In this document: piece after piece, positions 49,201 through 60,959 of the stretch
How the letters are laid out: the number at the start of each line of letters is the position of its first letter
Position numbering within the stretch: the stretch's first letter is position 1
DNA from: Capitella teleta
Taxonomy: Eukaryota > Annelida > Polychaeta > Capitellidae
NCBI GenBank assembly: GCA_000328365.1
Contig: KB309928.1
Coordinates: 398,081 to 462,080, forward strand
Reading direction: 5' to 3'
Length of the DNA: 64,000 bases
Translations under genes and position numbers: made by a program
Notes under the pieces: generated by a model
Databases searched by the model: none
Seen by the model: the letters and a program-made list of their open reading frames with translations, nothing else
Told to the model about the DNA's origin: nothing

Positions 49201-51411
49201 AGAGTACCTTAAATGGAGTATCAAAAATGGCGTATGCAGAGGTACCGTTGTTGATCTCCACCAATAAGATTGTACCAACAAGTACGTTACCACCAGAAGG
49301 GAGCACCGCCAAGCCAGCGACGGAGAAAGATGACAGTCTGGTTGTGATGGGAATCGTCCTCGGCTGTGTCCTTGTGATACTTGCTGTTGTTGTCGTTGCT
49401 CTTGTGCTGTATTGCTTCAGGAAAAAGAAGAATCAACTGCAACAACGAGACGCCAAGAATCCGAACTGGTTGTCATATTATACAGACCATTTCTACGATT
49501 CATCTCAATCTGAGCAGGTCAGCTTGAGCAAGACGTATTCATTGAGTGAATTAGGAAGTCAAGCTACATTGGCTTCCGACAACACCAGCATGGATCCATT
49601 AAACTGCTCGTCCATATCAGTCTCTGAAATGCACCACCGTAAGCCAAAGGTCAACTGCGAAAGCGAGTATCAGAAGCTACCTCAAGGAAGTCTGTTTCCT
49701 TGCAAAGCTGCTAAGATGTCTGCCAACAAGGAGAAGAACCGTTTTGAACACATTTTGCCATACGACCACAGCCGGGTAGTTCTTAAGAACCGAGCAAATG
49801 ATTACATCAACGCCAGTTACATTGACGGATACGATGCCCCAAAAGCTTATATTTCAGCTCAAAGTCCTTTTGACATGGAAACCATTGCAGCGTTCTGGCA
49901 CATGGTCTACCAAGAGAATGTCACTCAGATAGTCTTCATGGCTCGTCTTGTAGAGGACGGAGTCGTTAAGTGCGTTCCATACTGGCCTCAGAAGAATAGC
50001 AAGGAATACGGTGCTCTCAAGATCCACTTTGTGTCAAGTGAGAGTTACGCTAATTTCAACGTCTATACGTTCGATATTGAACCTATACATCACAAGATAC
50101 GCCGTGTCACTCAATATCAGTTTACCTCTTGGCCTGACCATGGCATTCCGGATGATTGCATCGGATTCCTGGAATTCCTTTTAAGAGTGCGAGTCAATAC
50201 CAAGAAAGGCGCTGGACCTCTGTTGGTTCATTGTGGAACAGGAGTCAGTCGCAGTGCAGTCTTTATTGCTGTGGACGCCGTATTGAAGCAGGCAAGAGTT
50301 GAGAATGAAGTGAACGTATTGGAATTTTGCCAAAAGATGCGAAAAACCCGGACAATGATGGTTAGAACGCTGAAACAATATACTTTCATCTATGATGTAA
50401 TCATGGAAGCCCTATTGGTCAATTACACTATGGTTGGAACTGACCTTAAAGACAACTACAGATTGTTGTCCGAAGCAAACCCAGTTACAAAACGCTCTCA
50501 TTTTGCAGACCAGTTTGAAGTTTTGGAGAATCATGTCTCTGGTCTAACAGCTGATAAGGCCGCATCAGGTTTGAAGAAGGAAAACTCTGCTAAGAACCGC
50601 TTCAACTGCCTCGACCTCCTTCCACCTGACGCCCACCGTCCCATTCTGAAGACCCCAATGAAGAATGGGAGGACAGATTACATCAACGCACTCTATGTGG
50701 ATTCCTACTCACAACAAAAAGCCTTCATAATCACGCAATCCCCCATGATAAGCACATTGGTTGACTTCTGGCAGATGATTTATGATAACAAAGTTAGAAC
50801 AATTGTGATGCTGGACGGACAATCCTTGAGAGACGATACTTGCGCCAGGTACTGGCCAAGCGGGGATCCAGCTCTGCAAAATTATGGACCATTCAGTGTC
50901 AGTCTTGAGTCTGAGGAGAGTCATGATCTGGTCACTATTCGCAGCCTGAAACTGACTCGTCTCGATTCGGACACGGAGGATGTTCGAGAAATTTACCAGT
51001 TGCAGTGTGAAGCCTGGCCGCCAGGTGACAATGTTCCCAATTCACGGGAGACTATCATGGAGCTGTTTGAACTGGCAGAAGGATCTCAATGTGAGCCCGA
51101 TTCCCAGGCACCTCCCCCGATTGTTGTACACTGCATGGACGGTGCCACACGTAGTGGGCTATTCTGTGTGTGTTGTATTACAGCCGAAACCTTAAGAATT
51201 GAGGGCCAGGTGGACATATTCCACACCATCAAACGTATCAAGATGCTCAGACCCAAAGTGATCCCTGGACTGGTTAGTATTTCAAATTGAAAAATTTACA
51301 TTTAATTCAAATCGGCTTTTACAGGAGCAATACAAGTTCTGCTTCAAGTTTCTCTGGGACTTTCTTCAAACCAGATTAAGGAAGAAGAAGTTGATCAGCA
51401 AGAGAGAATGA
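46262..51411 (+). CDS. Receptor protein tyrosine phosphatase with EGF-like and fibronectin III domains, 1487 aa, 12 exons
   Basis: A cell-surface phosphotyrosine phosphatase. Exons: 46262-46460, 46597-46734, 46786-46906, 46971-47188, 47247-47333, 47393-47446, 47496-47798, 47854-48153, 48213-48436, 48488-48661, 48714-51272 and 51325-51411. An in-frame ATG at 46250 is also possible. Order: signal peptide (ELYFVVLLVLCSTA), two Cys-rich EGF-like modules (residues 21-112), one fibronectin III domain, a Thr-rich linker, about four more fibronectin III domains, a furin-type site RKRAKRS (about 705-711), a membrane span (about 815-838), then tandem phosphatase domains. D1 has NDYINASYIDG, WPD and the active site VHCGTGVSRSA (Cys about 1113). 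D2 keeps Cys and Arg (VHCMDGATRSG) but has WPP in place of WPD, so it is probably weak or regulatory. Most extracellular introns are phase 1. Confidence 0.93.
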
Positions 51412-51790
51412 ACTGGAGGCTTTGAATCATTTGTAAGCAACCCACATAATCGCCGCTCTTTGTGGTTCGACGAAAGGACAAGCACTTCATTGTTCCCTGC
51501 CTCAAAATTACTTGCATTCATAATGCTATCAAAGAAAATGAAGACACGAGAAAAGGAAGTCTGTTTTCTGCGAGTGGTACAATTTGTAATCTCTCTTTCA
51601 TTGTTGTGTATACGACCTTGCATTGTAACTCATCACAGCGATACTTTTTTATACTTAGGTGATTCTTTGATTTGGTTACAATTGTGATTTGAATTATATT
51701 AAACATGTAATCGTTTCATGCTGATATCTTCGTGAACAGGGTTTTTGTTGCGTAAATAAGATAGAAATTGTGTTAAAATCCAATTATATA
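51412..51790. other. 3' flank of the phosphatase gene
   Basis: Probably 3' UTR and flank; ATTAAA near 51697 is a candidate poly(A) signal. No gene. Confidence 0.4.
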
Positions 51791-52275
51791 TACAAAGTGG
51801 ACCAAAAGTAGTCTATCTACTCATTGATAAAGATATCAATGCTCTTCAATGGCGGTACGCATTTCTGAGAAAGCATTACAAAACAAATCTCAGTGTATAA
51901 ACTACGCTAAGATAAGAGAAATAAACACTTGGTATGGTTACTTTAACATGTCATACTGTTATTCCAATCATTTTAATTTCAATTTCATCAACATTTATGT
52001 CGATTTATCTGAACTAATAGAGTGCACTCAACGAGTCAACATTCTGCGATATTTTGGTGGCAAACAGGGCCCCGGACCATGGATAAGCTTCAATGAACGC
52101 ATAAATAAGGCTACGCTCTCGTACTATTGTTTTGAGAGTGTTATTGTTGTGACAATAGCACTAATTAATGTATATCTCCTAAAATCAAAACAAAGCAGAG
52201 TTTGAATTGAAGCGCCATCCAAAAGATTACCTTCCTTAACATGGAGTAGATAAACTACTTTTGGCCCACTCTGTA
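51791..52275. mobile_element. TA-flanked MITE, copy 2 (485 bp)
   Basis: Same family as 17671-18375. The left end is TACAAAGTGGACCAAAAGTA and the right end, reverse complemented, TACAGAGTGGGCCAAAAGTA. TA lies on both sides. An open frame of about 118 codons crosses it (51849-52205), but it is not kept in the other copy and shows no transposase motif, so it is most likely chance. Confidence 0.8.
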
Positions 52276-52757
52276 TATTACAAATGTATGCTACATTTAA
52301 GTATGGGATATGCTTACTTCTCAAGTCGCTGTCTCGTGCAAAAACTGTTCCTCGGCATTATGCAATATTCTCAGCAGGTAGCAAAGCAAGGAAAGATGGG
52401 AGCCTTGTAGCCATGTAGCATTGTTGTAATCATTATTGTGCAATAATGGAGACCTAACACGGTAACACCAGGTGGTCGACTCTCAGTTTTCAAAGCAGCC
52501 AATTGTACTGCACACTGTGTGCGTCAGTCCTAAAACCAATGTTATGAAAAGAGCTTTGAGCAGGATGGAATATTGATATTGTTGACTTTAGTGTTCCTTC
52601 CCCGGCAAAAGCAGACTTCCAATTTCAAGACGTTTCCCAGTGCAATTTTTATTAATATCACCGGATGACAACATTTTCGGAATTATACTTAAACCCGCGA
52701 ACCAGCCGCATTTTAATCTTGATAGTCCATTAAAATCATCCATTTAATTTGTCCATT
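52276..52757. other. 3' flank of the minus-strand alpha-crystallin gene
   Basis: No gene. It holds the likely 3' UTR with TTTATT at 52648-52653. Confidence 0.5.
52648..52653 (-). promoter_or_regulatory. Poly(A) signal of the alpha-crystallin-domain gene
   Basis: AATAAA on the minus strand, about 105 bases past the stop codon. Confidence 0.6.
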
Positions 52758-54690
52758 TCATTCATCCAGGGGTGCCAATGGGGCTCGTATTTTCACGTAG
52801 CCTTTCGACAAGAGCGTCGCTTCAATAGCAAACGGATTGACCGACTCCGTCAAACGGAATCTTTGCATGTAGCGTTTGTGATAGTCTGTGCCGTCACCGA
52901 GAGGTTCAGGCTTGAAGGCCACCACTACGAAGCTCTGGCCGAGCTTTCCAGAGTGGATCTCAACTCGGTCATTCATGTACTCTAGGCCCAGGTGAACCAC
53001 CACTTTGAGGAAATTAACGCCACTCCTCTTCTCGATTTCCATTCTCTCAAGACGGAACGGTCTTTCGGTGTACTTCTTTGGGTCTACCATATTGGCACAG
53101 ATTGGGGCAGTTTCGTCGGTTGGGCTGTCGGATTTCTTCAGCTGTATGTGATCCTTCATGAGCTGATGTCCATCCAAGTCATGCACTATGACGCTAACTG
53201 ACTCACTGAATCGCGCTTGCTTCTTCAAGTTACTGTCGCTTGGTAGGCGCCTCTGGTGTTCAGAAGAAGGGCTTGGTTTGAGGATGCCTTCAGACGTGCT
53301 TCGTGAGGCATTCGGTAGGTCAGATGTGCTCAGTGAATGTCGTCTGGAGAGCGCTAGAGTGGCATTCCTTGAGTTCCCTGACGGAGTGAGGTACTTGCCA
53401 AAGATCTGTTCGTTTTGCTGCTCCTTTTGTGCTTTCTTCTTATTTGGCGACAATTTGTCACCTTCTTTGTATCGACTGCGCGATCGACGACAGTGCTTGC
53501 ATGCCAGGACATCAAGGAGGCCACACGCAATGTTGTGTTTTGCTGGTTGTGGGCGAGGTTTGCGAGTAGCGCTGAATGCAAGCACGCTTGGTAACATACC
53601 TGTGAAAGAGAACAACAGATGCAATACCCAGTTTAATCCCTGACAGTGGGTTTTTGGCATTGCCGAAAGATGCACTGATGATCTTTCAGCACCTGATAAC
53701 TCAGCCGCCCAGATTGATTGAAGCCAGCCATATACACACACAAAATATACGAGGCACCTACAAAAACCTTCTTCCAAGTAGATCGCCAGAAGCACTGTTG
53801 AACCTACATCATTATATATGCACGAGATAGGTGTCATAAGGCCATAAAACTCGATGTGTTTTGCGAGGGAAAGAAATGAATAAAACCTCTCTGTCAAAAC
53901 ATATTACGCTACAGCAGTAATAGGTCAGCCCCTGCAGGAAAAACAGCAAGTGCATTGTTGCCAATCCCTCGTGCATGTGTATGGGTGGCTCAACCTTAAG
54001 CAAGCTATTGTGAAATGCGAACCGCCGGAACACTGTTAAGTAATTGTCGGAAATAAACCAGACACGCGAATTAATAGGCAAGAGACCCTCACGCGTTTAC
54101 AATTCCCGGAGATACGATAAATTTCACTTATCTGGATCTTCTATTATCCTAAATGAATCCCAACGGAGCTATCATACTACTGTGTCCAGTGTGCACGGAT
54201 CTATGCATTGTCTCATACATGCTGCAAATTTCTTTTCGCCCATCTTATTAATTGGAATCATAACATATGAGGAAACCGTCAACAACGGATGTTTTCTTGC
54301 CATCCGAATCAATAATAATGATTCACTAGACGCGGTACATGTTATTGTTTACCCAAAAATATGTAGTTTATGCAGATTACGATATCCATTAACAATACGT
54401 GATAAGCAGATATCAATGCCTCACTTAAGCCTAGCATTGTAACATAAGGAATCATTGTAGTGTACAAGTGTCGCACTCACTTGTTATGCGGGTCTCCTCC
54501 TCAGCAGCACACTCCTCTTCTCCAATGCAATCTTGTGATGGTGTGACGCCGTTTATCCAGAGCTGAAAATGGCATGACCCATTTAGGTCAGAGAAGGTCA
54601 CGTTCTGTGATTGGCTGAGCCCACTGCCTGCTCAGTGCTCACGACGCCTGGGTTCTTATTCCGCGAGTTCTGCAACCGCGTAAATCTCAT
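52758..54690 (-). CDS. Alpha-crystallin (Hsp20-like) domain protein, about 323 aa
   Basis: The main exon is 53599-52758. The C-terminal 100 residues fit an alpha-crystallin domain: VVVHLGLEYMNDRVEIHSG, then FVVVAFKPEPLGDGTDYH, RFRLTESVNPFAIEATL and a final KGYVKIRAPL, matching the family pattern of a Phe-Leu-Pro-like turn followed by L..G.L.I..P. Before it is a basic, Ser-rich stretch with basophilic kinase sites (RRHSLSTSD). Upstream exon 54562-54481 joins in phase 1 and adds an acidic segment with two Cys. A first exon at 54690-54643 (MRFTRLQNSRN) joins in phase 0 but is short and less certain. Alternatively the frame stays open upstream of 53599 to an ATG at 53897. The role, chaperone or scaffold, is inferred from the domain. 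Confidence 0.7.
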
Positions 54691-57384
54691 CTAGATTAAC
54701 ATCACCTACAATGAGTCCGTGTGTGTATTGCTTAGCAGAGGGCCAGAGGCTCAAAATCATAATTGTACTCGGTTGCCTAAGCAATATAACCTCGTAGCCT
54801 GAGCACGTGTACGGCGCCTGTTGGCTGTGAAATTCTTCCTGTGGAGAGTGAAAACAAGCAAGGTATGCTAATCTAGAGCATTTGGGGCTGTATACACCTC
54901 TCTGATCGATGATTTATCGCATTCACACGCTCTGTATTATTATTAAGTGATTCCCCATCGGTCATTTCAGTACCTCTAGATACTGTCTTTGAATAGAGGC
55001 ACTCACTGACAGTGCTTACGTCACGGGAGGATTTACTGTCAGTTCTCCTTCACCTGTAATTACTTAGCAGGTGAGCGGCTTCACCTCCTTTGGCTCTTTG
55101 CCTATCTGCCGCCTATGGAAGCATCGGTATGCTATGCATGCGCCCATGTACAAATTGTACAAAGTTGTACCCTCCTAGACTGATGGACTATCCAAACTCC
55201 AGTTATGTTGGCAGTTCATTATGGCTTTATGAAGCCTCCCGATGGCGTTAATATGTTCGGGCGTCTATTTATAGCGCTCTAATGTGCACCTTCCATGTTT
55301 TAGTGCTTAATTTAAACATTGATTTCTCTGAAGAAAATAAATGTGCGCACACCTTCGTCTGGGCAAACCATGATGCGCTTGGCCAAAACAACACAACCTG
55401 ACTGCCATTCTGCGCAGTCCTTAATTACAATTAATACAGGTGCTGCATGACCTAAATGCACTGCAATTACAAGTGAACGGTTGATTACACTGTTATAACC
55501 TACATAACGTGATTTGATGCGACTTCGCGCATGCGTACATTATCGAATTTGAAATTTTGCTTAGCGGGGGAAGAATTTTCTGAATCTTATGATTGATGGA
55601 TATTTTCCAATAATCCCATGGGAGTGAAAGGTCTCGATATTAATACTGGATGGAATATTTGAATTTCACTTGACAGCTTCCTGAATCCATAAGATGCAGT
55701 GAACATAATATAACCTTTGTATTGCATAACAGAGAAGCGCAATCGCAGGGCCCTTTCACATCTAATAATTATGTGGGAAGCGGAAGAACATTTCATCAGA
55801 ATTTTTTCCCGGATGGGTTATTGTGCTTGCTTTATCCTCACACAGACAGCATCGTTGCAGATTCAAAACCAGCAGAATTCCTGTAACCGACACAGATAAC
55901 ATACACTATTCTGTGGTAACCGACGCTTTTGCATGAAATGTGTGTATATCGCTTTAGTTTTTATTTGTACGATAATAATTGGGATTCAATGAAAGGGAAA
56001 AATTAGAACACAAGTAATCATAATTCACATATATATTTTTTACATTGGTCATTAGTCTTTGTTGCAAGACAATAATACGATTGCAATTAAGACCAAATCG
56101 CAATAACCGAACTATTTTCCTGCGCGCAATCATGTATTGGAGATTTGGAATTTGGATTACATCCCATAATTCATCACGCGGACACTTTTCCGTTGCAATC
56201 AATTGATTTGTGAATTTTGCGTGACGTACGTGTCCAAGAAAATGCTAGTATAATATTGATGTACCTCGTCGGTTCAACTGCTTCCTTCTTTCCATTTCTC
56301 AAAGCAGTCTGGGAAATAGAAAAATCAACAGAATAATTATTTGTAACTTTTTTAGGTAGTACCTGGGCTGTACACGGACCTTGCAATTTGCAATCTCTAT
56401 TGTAGAGGTATAGCAACCTGCGATCCTGTGATGTCACGATTATTCAATTTAATTGACCTTTCTAAACACAGCATAGTTTGTGTATACTACCAGTTGACCC
56501 GTGTATAATGCTTGTTATCACAATCACCATCGGGGAAAAATATGCGCTTCAAGTGACACCAGATCCCGGAACTAGACAAACATTTATGGATGAAACTCTT
56601 CAACGAGATATCGAACCAATCAGAGGACACGTGGTGGTTATATTGATCAGTTACGTAATCACAGTATCTATGAAAAAGCCTTGCTTGCGATCACAGATCA
56701 CCAAACCCATTATTTCGCCCGGAGAACTAATTGTCAATGTCGTCATTAAAGGGTATTACATAACGATACTTAGTCACGCTAAACGGGGTTGTACGCTAAT
56801 GATTCGATTGCGTATTGACGTCACATGTTTCAGCTACATTTTATCTTCACCATGATACGACATTGATAGAATTTGGTTACCGTTCAATGAGAAAAAAAAA
56901 TCATTATGTTCACCTTGGTGTACACGTGGGGATGTACAAAGTGTACATTTATGTAATGAACGACGATGTGCTGACGATGCATGGATGTCATCATATCATC
57001 CCATCCAGCATGTCATATAATTATATTATACATGATGGATTCAATGACCTATAATATCAGCTGATATATCATCGCCCAGAAGTGCAATCTCCATAAACCA
57101 CCATGAAACACGATTGTGGATTAATACAAGCCTCGGCCGCTAGAGGGACACGGCAAATTGCAGCCCCTCGTGCTGCCCTGGTGACCCCAGAGCTTCCGGG
57201 TCATGCGCGAGATTTATTAAAACGATAATTACCTCTGCATCATGTGATAGGTTTATAGATATAAATGTTTATTTCGCACAATGAAAATTGATGCACATCA
57301 ATAACTGAATAAGGAAGAGAGAAATAGAAGAAAAAAATTGAAAATAAAATTAAAAATAACAGAGACAAACGCATGACTTTACTT
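54691..57384. other. Gene-free stretch
   Basis: No gene recognised. Open frames such as 56478-56855 lack motifs and partner exons. Confidence 0.5.
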
Positions 57385-58670
57385 TGATCTACTCACGTCA
57401 ACTTTAATTCTGATTTCCAAGAATAAGCGCAACACTTTAAACAGCTCATCCAATTATCGAGCAATCGCCTTGGGTAGTATTCTTTGACAAATATTCAACC
57501 ATGTTCTTTTAGATGACCTTTATGACCTCTCCTTGGCAATTTGGCTTCAAAAAGGATTCCTCGACAAACCAGTACTTTGTATACATTTCTCGTCAAAGAA
57601 ACCATTCAATATTATCTGAATAATGACAAAAACGAATACTTTTTGCCTCCTCGATGCTAGCTCTGTCGGTGATCGAGTACAGTACATAAAACTATTCAGA
57701 CTGTTACTATCACGTGAAGTGCGTCCCTTGTTGCTCAATTCCTTCTAAGTATGTACGCCAGCCAACTCATTCGAGTTAAATGGGCAGGGAAGCTGGTTCT
57801 CAGCTCAATACCAGTAACGGTGTAAAGCAGGGAGATTTAATTTCTCCATTATTATTAACCACATAATTATATAGATAAATTACTTATTTTACTGAGTAGG
57901 ACGGAGGCGCGGTCGGCTACGCTGAAGACCTGACTACCATGGCGCCTAGTTTAAGAGGTTTGAAGCGTATGTTAGCGGTATGTACTAAATTCTCGGATGA
58001 CTATGATATTACATTCAACCTCTCTAAAGGCAAGCCATTAGTTTATGGTTGTTTTGATTCTGTTCCAGTTGTTAATTCCACGGGTGCCACTATTGATGTC
58101 GTTAAGGAAGCACTGCATTTGGGGAATTATATCGGGGATGTTTGGCATTGCGAATTAGTGAAGCGCATGTCCAATGATTTTATTACAAAAGTGAACATGG
58201 TCAAAGCTAATTTTGAGAATACTCGTGTTGATATTGTTTATGAGTTGTTCAAAACGTTTTTCATGCCTTTATACGGAGCACAGCAGCTCGACCTGAGTGA
58301 CCCTTTAATGGAGTTTTTAAATGTATCCTGGCGTAAATCCTTCCTCTAATAATTATGTGAAGGTATTCCCTTTAAACAAACAGCTTTGCAATAGAAATCT
58401 TCGTTTCATTCCATCCCTACACATGTCTTCTAGTCCTATCATTAAAATTGTCTTCAGTTTTGTACGTGCGGCAGCTGCTCGTGAATATCCAATTCACTCT
58501 CACCTTTTTTTCTCAAATTGACAATCTTAATAAAAACCGAATTATGTCCATGAAACCTTCCAATAAAATTGATGCTATTGTTCAGGATATTACAAAATCA
58601 AAATTAATTAATGACTTGCTGTACACGAGAAATATGTGTAAAAACGAAATAACTTTTTAAAGTCTAATTG
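57385..58670 (+). mobile_element. LINE with most of a reverse transcriptase, decayed
   Basis: A CR1-superfamily-like element. Blocks in order: LIPKNKR and NYRAIALGSI (about 57400-57470), WQFGF-like block near 57530, FCLLDASSVGDRVQY (about 57635-57680, the normally DASKAFD block), a VKW...NGVKQGDLISPLLL block (57770-57860), YAEDLTTMAPS (about 57922-57953, the catalytic YADD block with the first D changed to E), FNLSKGK, LGNYIGD, then YELFKTFFMPLYGAQ and WRKSFL (58240-58347). A tail region follows to about 58660. The frame shifts several times and the endonuclease is missing, so it is a 5'-truncated dead copy. After it comes T-rich and AAT-rich sequence that may be the 3' tail. Confidence 0.8.
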
Positions 58671-60959
58671 AAATTCATTTTGTCTTGAACTAATTTTGTG
58701 TATATAATATGTAAGCGGATTTGTCTGTTTCTCACTTTTCTTCCTTTGTTTCTATTCATTTTATTTATTTATTTTATTTTTTTTTTTTCATTTTTATTTG
58801 GAATAAATATTATTATTAAATATTAAATATGAAACATATAAATTAATAACCGAAATAACTCGCAGTTTAGGATGGATATGGCAAATCCCATTTCATGAGA
58901 GGTCAGCTGGACTTTGTTCGGGAGTGAATCTGGCAAAGAGAGATCATTTGATTAGCTATACGCATGCTCAAACAGGAGTGGTCATTTACATGCAAATGAA
59001 GAACTATCATTATTCTACAATATTTAGCGAGCATGGCTTTTTTTTAGATAACCAAATTAAATGGTAGAGCAAGCTGTGATGCTGTATCCTGCTGAGGTTC
59101 ACAATCATTTGCATCAGGAACAAAGTCATGGTTTTCCCCAAATTGCAAGTGCTCAACACAAGGTAAGGAAGCCTTAATTAACCGTCCACCGTTTCGGGCA
59201 ATGAGTATGTGACCTACATGTTGAAGATTCGTTATGTTTACTCATATTATAAACGAGTAATATTGCTTCTTGCTTGTGACTGCATAATTATGCGATCATT
59301 GCAGTTATTCCCGAGGCTATACAATCGTAATTTATCATAGAGGTTTCGTTCCGATCAGCTGTCAAGATGTGTCTCTCACCCATCAGCCGGTGTTACAATT
59401 GAGACTACCTCGCACTGCCGTTTGATCGATATAATGATGTATATAACATGAGGCAGCATGCGTAATAATTATATACGTGTATGGAAACCTACAGCATGGC
59501 TACCGGTGCTGATGTATGCCATTTGCGTGATCGTCTTACCTCCTACATTATCAGCGTTCGTGTTTTTGCATTGACATTTCCGGAGAAGGATGTCTGCGTA
59601 TTCATCGCCTTAGAACCCGAGACGCAGACGACGGGTCTTTGGTCTTTAGTCAGCCACCAATCAAATGCACAACCAGTCAAGTACAACGCAGTTGGGAGTA
59701 CTCATACTTATTTATAGTAATGACGTGATTTGTTTAATAGCATTTTAAATATGTACTGGGTATATAGGTCTACTGTATGCAGTTCATAGCATATTGTGTT
59801 AAACATAGTTATCATTAATCTACATAATGGATGTCACTCACCGTGTGAGTACAGTACCTGTACAATTGTACATGTGCAGTGATTGTACTCACGGACAACA
59901 AATTCGTGCCCGTCAGTTCATGAATTTTTTGCTTTTGTGTCCATAAAAAAAAAGTGGCAGCATTAATAACTGATGCCTCTGGGTAAAACCCTCATGCACA
60001 CAATTTAATTAAATAGAAGGTAAATAAATGCAAAAATTTATGTCCGCTGAGCATCCATTCTGTCCCCGTTTTGAACCAAGCTATCGAAATTAGATTCGTT
60101 GGATTTTCTATCGCGAAATCTCGCCGCCATCTTGTCTTGCTGCACAAGATGGCACGCGGATAGCGTCAAGATACTGAACACAGCAGACTTTCATTTATAT
60201 GACTTTCATTTATGCCGAGTCAGAACTCAGTTCGGTGGGTCCATCATTACGGTCAACGAATGCTGGTGGCAACTACCCGAACTAATTAATAACCGAACAA
60301 ATAAATAAATTTCACTGTTTGAATAAAAAAGGGGTATTTTATTGAAGGATGTAAACTTTTCAATGCCAACAATTTATCTAAGTTAAAAACTGACAATATT
60401 CGTGATAGAAATGATAAAAACAAAATGCCCATAAAGTCTATTAAGAGCTGGGAACAAATTTCGAACCATAGGAATTGAATGCAGCTAGACTTGCATAGCA
60501 TCATGTCTTAATGTACAATTGTGTTAGGAATAACAAAATCAAATGCATCAACACTGTAACAAACAAAAAAGCCCAAACAAATGAACAGCGTCGCTACATT
60601 GTCATCGAAATGCATAAAAATAATATACATATTGAGATTCACATAATTAGGACCAAATTATCTCCAGATTTACACTAAAGATATCGAAGTTGGCTGTCAT
60701 TCCCATGAAAGCCACTATACGTATTTGGGCAACTAGGAATTATTAGGAATAAGCGGATATCCCGATATCCGATTGTCGAACATTTTCAACATCTGCACAT
60801 CCCTACAATTATTAACTCAAATTCCGTTACCATGCATTATAGATACACGTAAGTCAAATAATTCAACACAATAAATACTGATATAATCGTTATTGTTATC
60901 GGCAGCACTAGTTTACATGTACATGAGGTAAAAGAAAAGTCAATCATAACGCACTGTCA
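58671..60959. other. Gene-free stretch, 3' flank of the DCC-like gene
   Basis: T-rich and TTAAT-rich DNA. It contains an imperfect hairpin at 59841-59894. TTTATT near 60340 is a distant poly(A) candidate for the minus-strand gene. No gene seen. Confidence 0.5.
59841..59894. repeat. Imperfect 54-base inverted repeat
   Basis: CCGTGTGAGTACA at the left pairs with TGTACTCACGG at the right, around the palindrome TGTACAATTGTACA. Confidence 0.6.

Noticed and set aside
51849-52205. 118-codon frame inside MITE copy 2
   Set aside because: Not preserved in copy 1 and without transposase motifs; a chance frame of the repeat.
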